A DNA stretch of 64,000 bases. Origin: Bacteroidota bacterium. Lineage in GTDB: Bacteria; Bacteroidota; Bacteroidia; Flavobacteriales_F; PHOS-HE28. The position numbers were made by a program, and so were the translations under genes. Numbering within the stretch: the stretch's first letter is position 1; every line of letters starts with the position of its first letter. This document shows positions 34,409 to 43,340 of this stretch, piece after piece. Location: contig JAKQEI010000300.1 of the NCBI GenBank assembly GCA_029573495.1, positions 1 to 64,000 on the forward strand, written 5' to 3'. A model generated the notes under the pieces. It saw nothing but the letters and a program-made list of their open reading frames with translations. It did not search any database and was not told the origin of the DNA.

Positions 34409-35170
34409 ATGGCGCAGACGAATGTCCTCGTGGTCGAGGACGAGAGCATCGTTAGCAAGGATATCCAGCACAGTTTGAAGAAGCTGGGCTACAACGTGGT
34501 CGGTGCCGCCAACAATGGTGAGGCCGCGGTTAGTCTTGCACTGGAGCACCACCCGGATATCATCCTCATGGACATCATGCTCAAAGGCGAGATGAACGGG
34601 ATCGAGGCTGCTGACGCCATCCGGAAGGAGACGAACATCCCGGTGATCTTCCTCACCGCCTATGCCGATGAGAGCACGCTCGCAAAGGCCAAGGTGACCC
34701 AGCCATACGGCTACATCATCAAGCCCTTCAAGGAGATCGACATCCACACGTCGATCGAGATGGCATTGTACAAGCACAAGAAGGAGACGGAGGTATTGAA
34801 GGAGCGCGATCTATTGTACAGCCTGGTCGAGAACAAGGAGGCGAGTGGCGGTCGCGACATCATGTTCGTGAAGAGCAACAGCCGCCTGGTCAAGCTCAAG
34901 ACCAGCGACATCTACTTCATCGAGGCACTGAAGGATTATGTCGTGATCAACACGTTGAACACCCGCTACACGGTGCATAGCACGATGAAGGACATCGAGG
35001 CGAAACTACCGGAGGCGGAATTCATACGCGTGCACCGCAGCTTCATCGTACGCCTCGACAAGATCGTGGCCATCGAGCAGCCGAACCTGATCCTGGAGAA
35101 CGATAAGAAGGTGATCCCCATCGGCGGTAGCTACAAGGATGACCTGGCCAAGCGGCTGAACCTCGTCTAG
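34409..35170 (+). CDS. LytTR-family response regulator
   Basis: A 253-residue DNA-binding response regulator. The receiver domain (residues 1-120) has the acidic pocket VVEDES, phospho-acceptor Asp55 (ILMDIML), Thr83 (FLTAYA) and Lys105 (IIKPFK). A LytTR domain follows at about 145-250 (DIYFIEALKDYVVINT, EFIRVHRSFIVRLDKI), which binds direct repeats in promoters. The ATG at 34409 is 4 bases after the kinase stop. HisKA_2 kinase and LytTR regulator in one operon suggests a dedicated two-component system; its targets cannot be read here. Its TAG stop shares CTAG (35167-35170) with the convergent rnr stop. Confidence 0.93.
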   Translation: MAQTNVLVVEDESIVSKDIQHSLKKLGYNVVGAANNGEAAVSLALEHHPDIILMDIMLKGEMNGIEAADAIRKETNIPVIFLTAYADESTLAKAKVTQPYGYIIKPFKEIDIHTSIEMALYKHKKETEVLKERDLLYSLVENKEASGGRDIMFVKSNSRLVKLKTSDIYFIEALKDYVVINTLNTRYTVHSTMKDIEAKLPEAEFIRVHRSFIVRLDKIVAIEQPNLILENDKKVIPIGGSYKDDLAKRLNLV

Positions 35171-37428
35171 CGCCGCTTCTTCCCCTTTTTCGGCCTGGGC
35201 GCCGGTTTGGGTCTTCTGCCTTTGGTGGATGCTTTGCGCGGGGCTATTGAACCACGCTGGAACTTTCCGGAGGTGGTGACCGGTGCCGACGATCCACCGA
35301 CCAGGCTGAAGTCCACCACACGGCGGTCCATGTCCACCGCCTTGATCATGACCTCGACCTCATCGCCCAGGCGGAACTTGCGGCCCGTGCGCTGCCCCAC
35401 CACCATGTACCGTTCCTTATCGAAGCGGAACACGTCGCCTGGGATGTCGCGCAGGCCGATAAGTCCTTCACACTTGTTCTCCCTCAGCTCCACATACACG
35501 CCCCAGGAGGTGAGACCGCTCACGATGCCCTCGAAGGACTGGCCGATGCGTGCGAGCATGTATTCCGCCTGTTTGTAGCGGATGCTGGCGCGTTCTGCGT
35601 CGCTCGCTTGCTTCTCCATCCGCGAGCTGTGCGCACAGCTCAGTTCGAGTTCGTCCCGATCCAGTGGATCGCCGCCCGCCAGATAATGTGCCATGGCCCG
35701 GTGCACGAGCAGGTCGGGATAGCGTCGGATGGGGGAGGTGAAGTGCGTGTAATGCTCGAAGGCCAGGCCGTAATGTCCGATGTTCTCGGTGCTGTAGATC
35801 GCCTTGGCCATGCTCCGGATGGCGACCTGCTTGATGATGTTCTCCTCTTCGGTGCCTCTCACGTCCTTCAAAAGGTCGTTCATCGCCTGCGGGAGTTCGT
35901 TCATATCTGCATGTCGCAGCGTATGTCCGAAGCTCTTGGCGAGCGCGCGCAGTTGATCGATCTTCTCCGGGTCCGGTTGATCGTGGATGCGGTACACGAA
36001 GGGGCGGGTGCGTTGATGCCGGCCTTCCTTGCCGGCCGGATGCCTGTTCACCCAGGTGGCCACGCGTTTGTTGGCCAGGAGCATGAACTCCTCGATGAGC
36101 CAGTTGGCCGGTCCCATGACCTTCTCATACACGCCGAGCGGCTTTCCATCCTTGTCGAGCTTGAACTTCACCTCGTTGCCCCCGATCTCCAATGCGCCGT
36201 TCGCGATGCGCTCCCTGCGCAGGACCTGTGCGAGGCGGTGGAGGAGGAGGACCTCCTCCCGGTAGGCCCCTTCTCCCTTCCCGTCAATGATGGCCTGCGC
36301 TTCCTGGTAGGAGAAGCGGCGGCGAGAACGCATCACCGTTCGACCGAACCACTCCTGCTTGATCCGCGCCTGGTCATCGAGTTCGAAGATGGCGCTGAAG
36401 CTCAGCTTGTCGGTGTCCGCATGCAGGGAGCACAGGTCGTTGCTCAATTTCTCAGGGAGCATGGGCACCACGCGGTCAACGAGGTATACGCTGGTGGCGC
36501 GGCTGGCGGCCTCCATGTCCAGCACGCTGCCGGGGGTCACATAATGGCTAACGTCGGCGATATGCACGCCGATCTCCCAGTGCCCGTTGTCCAGTTGGCG
36601 CACGCTCAACGCATCATCAAGGTCCTTCGCATCGTCCGGGTCAATGGTGATCGTCGCCACCGTCCGCATGTCGCGCCGCCGGGCTACTTCGGCATCGGTT
36701 GAGCCGTTCCGTATCTCTTCCGCCGCCCTGAGCACACTTTCCGGGAACTCCAGCGGCAGGCCGAATTCCGCGAGGATGGCGTGCATCTCCACGTTGTGCA
36801 CACCGGCTTTCCCCAACACGCGCAACACCTTTCCCCGGGGTTCGTCCCGGGCGTCCTTCCATTCACCCAGTTCGATGATGGCCTTGTCACCCTCCTTCGC
36901 CCCGTTCACTTCGGTGGCCGGGATCACGAAGGGACGCTGCACGCGTTGATCATCGGCCACCAGGATCATGCGACCCTGGTGCTTATGCACGGTACCAACG
37001 AATTCCAGCCGTCGCCTTTTCAGGACCTTCAGGACCCGGCCTTCCAGCCGAGACCCTCGTCCACTGACCAGTTTGATGGCCACCGTATCACCATGCAGGG
37101 CGGTGCCAATGTCCCGCTGTTGCACATACACATCATCCTCACCGGGTCCGAGCCGGACATAGCCCGCGCCACTCGTGATGATGTCGATGGTGCCTTCGGC
37201 CGTGTCCTTTCCTCCGGTCACCGTGTAACGGCCCTTTTTGCCGCTTTCGATGCGTCCCTCGTCCAGAAGGGCGTCGATGGCATCGAACACCCGGTATCGT
37301 TGGCTTTTGTCCCTGATACCCAGCTGTAAGGCGAGCTGCTGACTGGTGATCCCGGCATGACCCGCCGACCGGATGGCGGCAAGGACCTGTTGGTGAAAAG
37401 GGTCGGAGGAGATGGGGCGTCGGCTCAA
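35167..37428 (-). CDS. rnr: Ribonuclease R
   Basis: A 753-residue 3'-5' exoribonuclease of the RNase II/R family that degrades structured RNA. A winged-helix-like N-terminus (SAGHAGITSQQLALQLGI) is followed by cold-shock OB folds (ITSGAGYVRLG, LVSGRGSRLEGRVLKV). The RNB catalytic domain shows the metal site DPDDAKDLDDALSV, and a C-terminal S1 domain (FEGIVSGLTSWGVYVEL) ends in a basic Arg/Lys/Pro-rich tail (about residues 715-753), as in RNase R rather than RNase II. It stands alone, facing away from prs. Confidence 0.95.
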   Translation of the reverse strand: MSRRPISSDPFHQQVLAAIRSAGHAGITSQQLALQLGIRDKSQRYRVFDAIDALLDEGRIESGKKGRYTVTGGKDTAEGTIDIITSGAGYVRLGPGEDDVYVQQRDIGTALHGDTVAIKLVSGRGSRLEGRVLKVLKRRRLEFVGTVHKHQGRMILVADDQRVQRPFVIPATEVNGAKEGDKAIIELGEWKDARDEPRGKVLRVLGKAGVHNVEMHAILAEFGLPLEFPESVLRAAEEIRNGSTDAEVARRRDMRTVATITIDPDDAKDLDDALSVRQLDNGHWEIGVHIADVSHYVTPGSVLDMEAASRATSVYLVDRVVPMLPEKLSNDLCSLHADTDKLSFSAIFELDDQARIKQEWFGRTVMRSRRRFSYQEAQAIIDGKGEGAYREEVLLLHRLAQVLRRERIANGALEIGGNEVKFKLDKDGKPLGVYEKVMGPANWLIEEFMLLANKRVATWVNRHPAGKEGRHQRTRPFVYRIHDQPDPEKIDQLRALAKSFGHTLRHADMNELPQAMNDLLKDVRGTEEENIIKQVAIRSMAKAIYSTENIGHYGLAFEHYTHFTSPIRRYPDLLVHRAMAHYLAGGDPLDRDELELSCAHSSRMEKQASDAERASIRYKQAEYMLARIGQSFEGIVSGLTSWGVYVELRENKCEGLIGLRDIPGDVFRFDKERYMVVGQRTGRKFRLGDEVEVMIKAVDMDRRVVDFSLVGGSSAPVTTSGKFQRGSIAPRKASTKGRRPKPAPRPKKGKKRR

Positions 37429-37531
37429 GATGGGGTTGGGGGTCGGGCTTGGGCCGACGGCCGAAAGTTAGCCGCAGCCGCTGTTGGTATCCCGTTGATA
37501 CTCATGTGGAGAACGGACCCACCAACAGGTG

Positions 37532-37561
37532 TTGATAACCACCGGAAGTTCACTACATTTG
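37532..37561 (+). promoter_or_regulatory. Bacteroidota-type promoter for prs
   Basis: TTG (37532-37534) and TACATTTG (37554-37561) are separated by 19 bases, an exact match to the TTG / TAnnTTTG layout. The prs ATG is 22 bases downstream. This is one of the clearest promoters in the window. Confidence 0.75.
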
Positions 37562-37583
37562 CAGCCCTTTTGGGAGGTCCGTC

Positions 37584-38531
37584 ATGCAGGAAAGCGCCAA
37601 GATCTTCAGTGGTACCGCCACCCGGTACCTGGCCGAGAAGATCGCCGCCAGCAATGGCGAGCGCCTGGGAGAGGTAACGGTCAGTCGTTTCAGCGACGGG
37701 GAGTTCCAGCCCAGTTTCGAGGAGACCGTGCGTGGCCAGCTCGTTTTCGTGGTTCAGAGCACCTTCCCGCCGAGCGACAACCTGTTCGAGCTGTTGTTGA
37801 TGGTGGATGCCGCCAAACGGGCAAGCGCCAAACGCATCGTCGCGGTGATGCCCTATTTCGGTTTCGCACGCCAGGACCGGAAGGACAAGCCTCGTGTCTC
37901 CATAGGTGCCAAGCTGGTGGCCAACATGCTTACCGCTGCAGGCGTGGACCGGATCATGACCATGGACCTCCATGCCGATCAGATCCAGGGATTCTTCGAA
38001 GTGCCAGTGGACCACCTCTTCGCCAGCAGCATCTTCCTGCCCTACATCAAGGGGCTTGAACTGCCCGAACTGGTGATGGCGGCGCCGGACACGGGAGGCA
38101 CCAAACGCGCCAACGCCTACGCCAAGCACCTGAGCTGTGACATGGCCATCTGTTACAAGCAGCGGAAGGTGGCCAATCGGATCGAGAGCATGACCGTGAT
38201 CGGTGATGTGAAGGACAAGAACGTGGTGCTGGTGGATGATATGTGCGACACCGCCGGCACCCTTACCAAGGCCGCTGACATGATGATGGAGCAGGGCGCC
38301 ATCAGTGTTCGTGCCGTCTGCACCCACCCGGTCCTCAGTGGCGATGCCTATGAGCGCATCGAGCGCAGCGCCCTTGCGGAACTCATCGTCACGGACACCA
38401 TTCCGCTGGATGCCGAAAGGATGAAGGTGACCAACAAGATCAAACAGCTCACGGTGGCCAGCCTTTTCGGCGACGTGATCAAGCGCGTCCAGAGCCACGA
38501 GAGCATCAGCAGCCATTTCATCGTAGCATAA
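37584..38531 (+). CDS. prs: Ribose-phosphate pyrophosphokinase
   Basis: A 315-residue PRPP synthetase that makes phosphoribosyl pyrophosphate from ribose 5-phosphate and ATP for nucleotide, His and Trp synthesis. Motifs are standard: SDGEFQPSFEETVRG, YFGFARQDRKDKPR (ATP flap), MDLHADQIQGFF and the PRPP-binding loop VLVDDMCDTAGTLTKA. Length is normal. It lies 10 bases upstream of rplY, and the two form a unit closed by the hairpin at 39182-39215. Confidence 0.97.
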   Translation: MQESAKIFSGTATRYLAEKIAASNGERLGEVTVSRFSDGEFQPSFEETVRGQLVFVVQSTFPPSDNLFELLLMVDAAKRASAKRIVAVMPYFGFARQDRKDKPRVSIGAKLVANMLTAAGVDRIMTMDLHADQIQGFFEVPVDHLFASSIFLPYIKGLELPELVMAAPDTGGTKRANAYAKHLSCDMAICYKQRKVANRIESMTVIGDVKDKNVVLVDDMCDTAGTLTKAADMMMEQGAISVRAVCTHPVLSGDAYERIERSALAELIVTDTIPLDAERMKVTNKIKQLTVASLFGDVIKRVQSHESISSHFIVA

Positions 38532-38541
38532 CAACACGGCC

Positions 38542-39153
38542 ATGAACACCATCGCCCTTTCAGCAACCCCCCGCACAGACCTCGGCACCAAGTATGCCGC
38601 CCAATTGCGCCGCACCAAGCAGGTGCCTTGTGTGCTCTACGGCGGCGAGACCAACCTCCACTTCAGTGTGGATGGCGCTGCTCTCAAGAAAGTGATCTTC
38701 ACCCCGGAGCTCAATGGCGTCGAGATCGAGATGGCTGGCAGGAAGATCCTGGCCATGGTCAAGGACAAGCAGTTCCATCCCGTCACCGATGAGATCCTGC
38801 ACGTGGATTTCGTGGAACTCGATGAGAGCGAGGAAGCTGCGGCGGAACTCACCCTGCGTCTGATCGGTCAAGCCATCGGGGTTCGCAAGGGCGGAAAACT
38901 GAGACAGAACCTCCGCAAGGTGCGCGTGAGCGGCCTGCCGGCGAAGATGCCTGGCCACCTGGAACTGGACATCGCCGACCTCGACATCAACAAGACCATC
39001 CACGTGAGCGACCTGAAGTTCGAGGGACTCACCGTCCTGGAGAACGAGGATGAGGTGGTGGTGGCCGTGAAGATGGCCAAGAAGCAGGAAGAGGCGGCCG
39101 CCGGGGCTGCGGCGCCTGCTGCGGATGCGAAGAAGGCCGAGGCCAAGAAGTGA
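38542..39153 (+). CDS. rplY: 50S ribosomal protein L25/general stress protein Ctc
   Basis: A 203-residue long-form L25 (CTC type) that binds 5S rRNA. The N-terminal L25 domain (residues 1-90: ATPRTDLGTKYAAQLRR, VPCVLYGGETN) is followed by the TL5-type beta domain (PAKMPGHLELDIADLDINK) and an Ala/Lys-rich tail. The prs-rplY-pth order is common in Bacteria. A terminator hairpin follows, so pth may be read mainly from its own start or by read-through. Confidence 0.95.
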   Translation: MNTIALSATPRTDLGTKYAAQLRRTKQVPCVLYGGETNLHFSVDGAALKKVIFTPELNGVEIEMAGRKILAMVKDKQFHPVTDEILHVDFVELDESEEAAAELTLRLIGQAIGVRKGGKLRQNLRKVRVSGLPAKMPGHLELDIADLDINKTIHVSDLKFEGLTVLENEDEVVVAVKMAKKQEEAAAGAAAPAADAKKAEAKK

Positions 39154-39181
39154 CCTTCGCAATAGTCAACCGAGCATGATG

Positions 39182-39215
39182 GGGCCTCTGCGATCCGCGG
39201 GGGCCCTGTTCTTTT
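39182..39215 (+). terminator. Intrinsic terminator after rplY
   Basis: A GC-rich stem, GGGCCTC (39182-39188) against GGGGCCC (39200-39206), contains one G-T pair. It is followed by TGTTCTTTT, giving the usual hairpin plus T-rich tail. It lies 28 bases after the rplY stop and 17 bases before the pth start. Confidence 0.65.
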
Positions 39216-39231
39216 GTAGCATCGCGCCAGT

Positions 39232-39795
39232 ATGAAGTACCTCATCGTCGGACTTGGCAATCCCGGCCCGGAATACGCGGACACGCGTCACAACATCGGT
39301 TTCAGTGTGTTGGAACACCTTGCCGAACACGCGGGACAGCGCTTCGCATCGGATCGCTACGGGGATCGGGCCGAGCTGCGTCACAAGGGCCGAACGTTCA
39401 TCCTGATCAAGCCCACCACGTTCATGAACCTCAGTGGCAAGGCCGTCCGGTATTGGATGGAGCAGGAGAACATTCCTTTGGAGCGTCTGCTCGTGATCAC
39501 TGATGACCTCGCTCTTCCTTTCGGTGCGGTCCGGATCAAACCGGGTGGTGGCGCGGGCGGGCACAACGGGCTCACCAGCATCATTGAGGTCCTGGGCACT
39601 GAAACGTTCCCACGCCTGCGCTTCGGCATCGGTAGTGATTTCGCCCGTGGTCGCCAGAGTGAATATGTGCTGGGTGCCTGGAATGTGAACGAACGGACCA
39701 CCCTTGCGGAGCGGATCGAGCTGGCGGCGAAGGCGGTTCTCCAGTTCGGTCTGCTCGGTGTGGACCAGGCCATGAACGGCTTCAATAAGCGATAG
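39232..39795 (+). CDS. pth: Peptidyl-tRNA hydrolase
   Basis: A 187-residue Pth1-type esterase that recycles peptidyl-tRNAs dropped from ribosomes. It opens with LIVGLGNPGPEYADTRHNIGF, which contains the catalytic His, and continues with PTTFMNLSGKAV and GGGAGGHNGLTSI. Length is typical. It sits between rplY and ferritin on the same strand. Confidence 0.97.
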   Translation: MKYLIVGLGNPGPEYADTRHNIGFSVLEHLAEHAGQRFASDRYGDRAELRHKGRTFILIKPTTFMNLSGKAVRYWMEQENIPLERLLVITDDLALPFGAVRIKPGGGAGGHNGLTSIIEVLGTETFPRLRFGIGSDFARGRQSEYVLGAWNVNERTTLAERIELAAKAVLQFGLLGVDQAMNGFNKR

Positions 39796-39812
39796 GGCGG
39801 AGGGGTGGTTGT

Positions 39813-39820
39813 TACCTTTG
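39813..39820 (+). promoter_or_regulatory. Candidate -7 element for the ferritin gene
   Basis: TACCTTTG, an exact TAnnTTTG match, lies 38 bases before the ferritin ATG and 17 bases after the pth stop. No TTG is found at the -33 distance. Confidence 0.5.
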
Positions 39821-39858
39821 AACCGCATCCAACCAACGCCCGTTCGCCGGGAACGACC

Positions 39859-40371
39859 ATGCTCAGCAAGAAGATCGAAGCCGCACTTAACGGTCAGGTG
39901 GCCATTGAAGCCGCCAGCAGCCAGGCCTATCTGGCCATGGCCTCCTGGGCCGAGAACCAAGGACTCAGCGGTACGGCCGCCTTCCTCTATAAACACAGTG
40001 ATGAGGAACGCATGCACATGCTCAAGCTCGTGAAGTTCATCAACGAGCGGGGAGGGAAGGCTGTGATACCGGCCTTGAAACAACCAGGGACCAACTTCAA
40101 GAGCATCACCGACATCTTCCAAGCCCTGCTCTACCATGAAACGAAGGTGACGCAGGAGATCAACGGGGTCGTGGATACTTGTCTGAAGGAGAAGGACTAC
40201 ACCACGCACAATTTCATGCAGTGGTATGTGAGCGAGCAGATCGAGGAGGAAGCCCTGGCTCGTACCCTGATCGACAAGTTGAATCTGATCGGGAACGACA
40301 AGGGGGGCCTCTATCTGTTCGACCGGGATCTGCAAGGCATGAGCGCGGCCTCATCGGAGACCGGTGCTTGA
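39859..40371 (+). CDS. Ferritin (bacterial non-heme type)
   Basis: A 170-residue four-helix-bundle ferritin that would store iron as a 24-mer shell. The ATG at 39859 (MLSKKIEAALNGQVAIEAASSQAYLAM) is standard. The ferroxidase-centre residues of FtnA-type ferritins are present: Glu in AIEAASSQAYL, the DEERMHM motif with Glu and His, and Glu in YHETKVTQEIN and SEQIEEEAL. It ends 4 bases before the convergent M28 peptidase gene. Confidence 0.94.
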   Translation: MLSKKIEAALNGQVAIEAASSQAYLAMASWAENQGLSGTAAFLYKHSDEERMHMLKLVKFINERGGKAVIPALKQPGTNFKSITDIFQALLYHETKVTQEINGVVDTCLKEKDYTTHNFMQWYVSEQIEEEALARTLIDKLNLIGNDKGGLYLFDRDLQGMSAASSETGA

Positions 40372-40375
40372 GCGC

Positions 40376-41827
40376 TCATTCCCAAGGCCAGACCCCGCCT
40401 ATGCGCAATGACTGCTCCAGGCCTTCGCTTATCAAGCGGGCCTTGAGATCCTCCTGCGAGAAGTGACCCGGGAGTCGGCTTGCGGCGGCCAATTCGTAGA
40501 GCAGCGCTCCAACAAAGCGGACATTATTGGTCATGGCCGAGGGTTCCACCAGGTGGATATCATCGCAACTGCTGTGGTAGCAGCCATAGATGTGCTTGCC
40601 GAGGTCGCTCAATGGGTAGATCACCGGAACGCCTCGTAATAGGAAGGGCTCATGATCGCTGTGCAGCCAGACCTCTTCGCTCGTCCGCCCCTCGAAGGCC
40701 GCGGTATCGATGCGGCGGATCCGATCACAGGCGTCCTGGATGACCGCACGCCAGCCCGCAGGTCCACATACGCCAAAGCCCTGTGGATTCCCGCTCATGT
40801 CCAGGTTGATCATGCAGCCGATGTGTTCCAGTGTACCGTTGTCCCTGTAGCGTTCCGCCAGCGCGGTCGACCCCAGCAGGCCCTGCTCCTCACCCATGAA
40901 CAGGACGAAGCGGACCGTGCGTTGAGGCCGGAAAGGCATGCTCGCCATCAACCGCGCGAGGTCGAGGATGGAGAAGGAGCCGAGTCCATTGTCAGTGGCG
41001 CCGGTGGCAAGGTCCCAGCTGTCCAGGTGGCCACCGACCAGGATGATCTCGTCCGGATGTTCCGTACCGCGCAGTTCCCCGATGACATTGCGGGCCGTCA
41101 CCATGTCGCTGTTGTTCCGCATGGTGAGACGTGCGGTCAGCGCTTCGCCCTGAGCCAATCGTTCACGTAGGTGAGTTCCGTCCTCGATGGAGAGGCATGC
41201 GGCCGGGATGGGGATCAACGAGCCATCGATGGAAGCCGTCCCCGTCAGGACCACGCCGCCGACCACCTGGTTCACGAAGAGGATCGCTCCAGCGCCGTGT
41301 TCCAGGGCAAGAGCTGCCTTCTCACTCCGGTGGAGGTTCGTCGTTCCTTCGGCCGCCGCCACCAACCCCAGGTTGACCAGGAGCGTGGCGCCCTTGACGG
41401 CAGACCCCAAACGGTCGAGGTCCTCCGGCAGCCCATTGCCCGCATCAACGATCGGTGCTTCGGTGGTACAGGATAATGGGGTGTTCGCAAGGGCTACACA
41501 GGGGACGTGCAAGTATCCCTGCGCGTCACCGATGGTCAGCGCCACCGTCCCACGGCTCCACGCCTGGGCCTCGAAGGGTTCGAAGAACACGGTGTCCAGG
41601 TCGCTCGCCCGGAACAGGCTATCGGCCAGCAGTTCCGCTCTGCGTCCTTGATTGCTCCCGGTGAGCCGATGCCCGATGTGGGCGGAGCTCCAGGCGAGCC
41701 ATTCATAGCCCCGCTCACTCGCGGAAGCGGCTGCATCGAACGCCCGTTCCCGGGCGGATTGCGCGCATACGTCAACAGTCGGTTGTTGACATATGCACAG
41801 GAGCATTGACCAGCTCAGGAGGCGCAT
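40376..41827 (-). CDS. M28 family peptidase (plasma glutamate carboxypeptidase-like), secreted
   Basis: A 483-residue exported zinc peptidase. The ATG at 41827 gives signal sequence MRLLSWSMLLCICQQPTVDVCAQ; a longer frame upstream to 42007 is antisense to the YfiR gene. Metal-ligand motifs are GGHLDSWDLATGATDNG, FMGEEQGLLGS, INLDMSGN and CYHSSCDDIHLVEP. A protease-associated-like insert lies between residues 120 and 250. It is distinct in sequence from the M28 enzyme at 27.4 kb and resembles the plasma glutamate carboxypeptidase (PGCP) branch. Confidence 0.88.
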   Translation of the reverse strand: MRLLSWSMLLCICQQPTVDVCAQSARERAFDAAASASERGYEWLAWSSAHIGHRLTGSNQGRRAELLADSLFRASDLDTVFFEPFEAQAWSRGTVALTIGDAQGYLHVPCVALANTPLSCTTEAPIVDAGNGLPEDLDRLGSAVKGATLLVNLGLVAAAEGTTNLHRSEKAALALEHGAGAILFVNQVVGGVVLTGTASIDGSLIPIPAACLSIEDGTHLRERLAQGEALTARLTMRNNSDMVTARNVIGELRGTEHPDEIILVGGHLDSWDLATGATDNGLGSFSILDLARLMASMPFRPQRTVRFVLFMGEEQGLLGSTALAERYRDNGTLEHIGCMINLDMSGNPQGFGVCGPAGWRAVIQDACDRIRRIDTAAFEGRTSEEVWLHSDHEPFLLRGVPVIYPLSDLGKHIYGCYHSSCDDIHLVEPSAMTNNVRFVGALLYELAAASRLPGHFSQEDLKARLISEGLEQSLRIGGVWPWE

Positions 41828-41903
41828 CCGCCTACTTTGCCGCGTGTTGCTGAATTTCGGCACGGGATCAGTAAGGTGGGGCGCCAAAACTACGCCCCGG
41901 TCG

Positions 41904-42449
41904 ATGACCGCCACCCGGTCCATCCGTATCCTGCTCCTCGCCCCTTTCTTTCTTTTTGCGGCGGTGCCCCAGCAGCCCCGCGAGGCGGAGAAGGACACCA
42001 CCGCCATCTTGCAAGCGAATTACCTCTACAACATCGCCAAGTTGGTGGAGTGGAAGGATGCCGATATGCGGAACGGCAACTTCGTCATCGGGGTGATGGG
42101 AAGTGCCAACCTGTACCAGGAACTTATCAAGCAATACTCCACCAGGACCGTCGGCAAACAGCCCATCGAAGTCCGCAAGTTGCCCCGCTCCGCGGAAGTG
42201 GAACGTTGCCATATGCTATTTGTCGGGCGCAGTGACCTGGGTCTTCTGCCGGAGATATACAAACGGATGAACGGCAAGCCGACCCTTGTCGTAACGGAAT
42301 ACACCGGAGCCTTGGAGGATGGGGCGGTGGTGAACTTCGTGAAGGTCGACAACCTGCTCAAGTATGAGATGAGCCTCGTGAACGCACAGAAACATGGTCT
42401 GGTGGTCGGTCTCACCCTGAAGAACCTTGCTCATCGCGTAGAGGAATGA
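41904..42449 (+). CDS. YfiR family (DUF4154) periplasmic protein
   Basis: A 181-residue exported protein. The ATG at 41904 gives a signal peptide (RILLLAPFFLFAAVPQQ). The body carries the YfiR-like pattern: ANYLYNIAKLVEWKD, NFVIGVMGSANLYQEL, CHMLFVGRSDLGLLPEIYK, and a C-terminal VNAQKHGLVVGLTLKNLAHRV. In Pseudomonas, YfiR represses the diguanylate cyclase YfiN from the periplasm. In this operon the output looks like a PP2C phosphatase instead. Its stop overlaps the next start by four bases (ATGA). Confidence 0.86.
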   Translation: MTATRSIRILLLAPFFLFAAVPQQPREAEKDTTAILQANYLYNIAKLVEWKDADMRNGNFVIGVMGSANLYQELIKQYSTRTVGKQPIEVRKLPRSAEVERCHMLFVGRSDLGLLPEIYKRMNGKPTLVVTEYTGALEDGAVVNFVKVDNLLKYEMSLVNAQKHGLVVGLTLKNLAHRVEE

Positions 42450-43333
42450 AGCGCATCGCACATATCCTTCTGATCGCGTTCATGGCCATCGGCATGGTGA
42501 GGGGCCAGGGCGATCCTTTGGTGGATGCCCTGCGCAAGTACCAGGCGGGAGCTCTGCTCGAGGCGAAGGACCTCGTTGATCGAGCGGTGGTCTCCGCCGA
42601 ACATGGGACGAACGCCGAGGCCTGGCTGCTGCGCGGATTCATATACAAGGACGCGTTCAAGGCCGCCACGGACATCGCACAGGGCGATGGGTTCCGCGCG
42701 GTGGCGATCACCAGCCTTCAGCGTTGCCTTGCCCTCGACGAAGCGGGTACCTATCGGGAGAATGCGACCCAAGCATACGACTACCTGGCCCGATCGTATT
42801 TCAACGATGCCGCCCGTGCGCTCACGGAAATGAACGACCAGCGCGCGATCGATGTGTTCGGCAAGTACAAGGAAGCCACACTGGCTCTGGATCCGACGGC
42901 GGACCTGCGTTCGAAGGAGGTGGAGTTCACCAACGCGCTGGGCACGGTCTACACGAAGCGCTTCACAGCGCAACGAGAGGACACCACCATGTTCGAGCAA
43001 GCGGTGGACGCCTATGAGCATGTCCTGGCGATCGATCCGGAGAATTACGGTGCCAACTATAACCTCTCCACGCTCTACTACAACCGAGGGGTCTTCAACA
43101 TCCGCAGGATCAGCGCCGAGGATGAGATACCGACCATCATGCAGGTGCAGGAGGCGAGCCGGGAGTTCTTCCAGCTCGCACTGCCGTATATGCTGAAGGC
43201 ACACGATATGAACCCGACCAGGAAGGAGACCCTGCTCGGGCTCGAGGGGATCTACTACAGCCTTCAGGACCAGGAGAGTTCCGACAAGTTCCGCCAGTTG
43301 TTCGAGGAGATCGCTCCAGAGGAACATCGTTGA
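42446..43333 (+). CDS. Tetratricopeptide-repeat periplasmic protein
   Basis: A 295-residue protein with a signal peptide (MKRIAHILLIAFMAIGMVRGQ) and TPR-like helical pairs (AEAWLLRGFIYKDAFKAA, AVDAYEHVLAIDPENYGANYNLSTLYYNRG, KAHDMNPTRKETLLGLEGIYYSL). It probably provides a protein-binding platform in the periplasm. It is translationally coupled to the YfiR gene upstream and 7 bases from the phosphatase gene downstream, so all three act in one pathway. Confidence 0.85.
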   Translation: MKRIAHILLIAFMAIGMVRGQGDPLVDALRKYQAGALLEAKDLVDRAVVSAEHGTNAEAWLLRGFIYKDAFKAATDIAQGDGFRAVAITSLQRCLALDEAGTYRENATQAYDYLARSYFNDAARALTEMNDQRAIDVFGKYKEATLALDPTADLRSKEVEFTNALGTVYTKRFTAQREDTTMFEQAVDAYEHVLAIDPENYGANYNLSTLYYNRGVFNIRRISAEDEIPTIMQVQEASREFFQLALPYMLKAHDMNPTRKETLLGLEGIYYSLQDQESSDKFRQLFEEIAPEEHR

Positions 43334-43340
43334 TCGCGTG

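Noticed and set aside
38560-39162. Minus-strand frame of 200 codons covering rplY
   Set aside because: Antisense shadow of the ribosomal protein gene.
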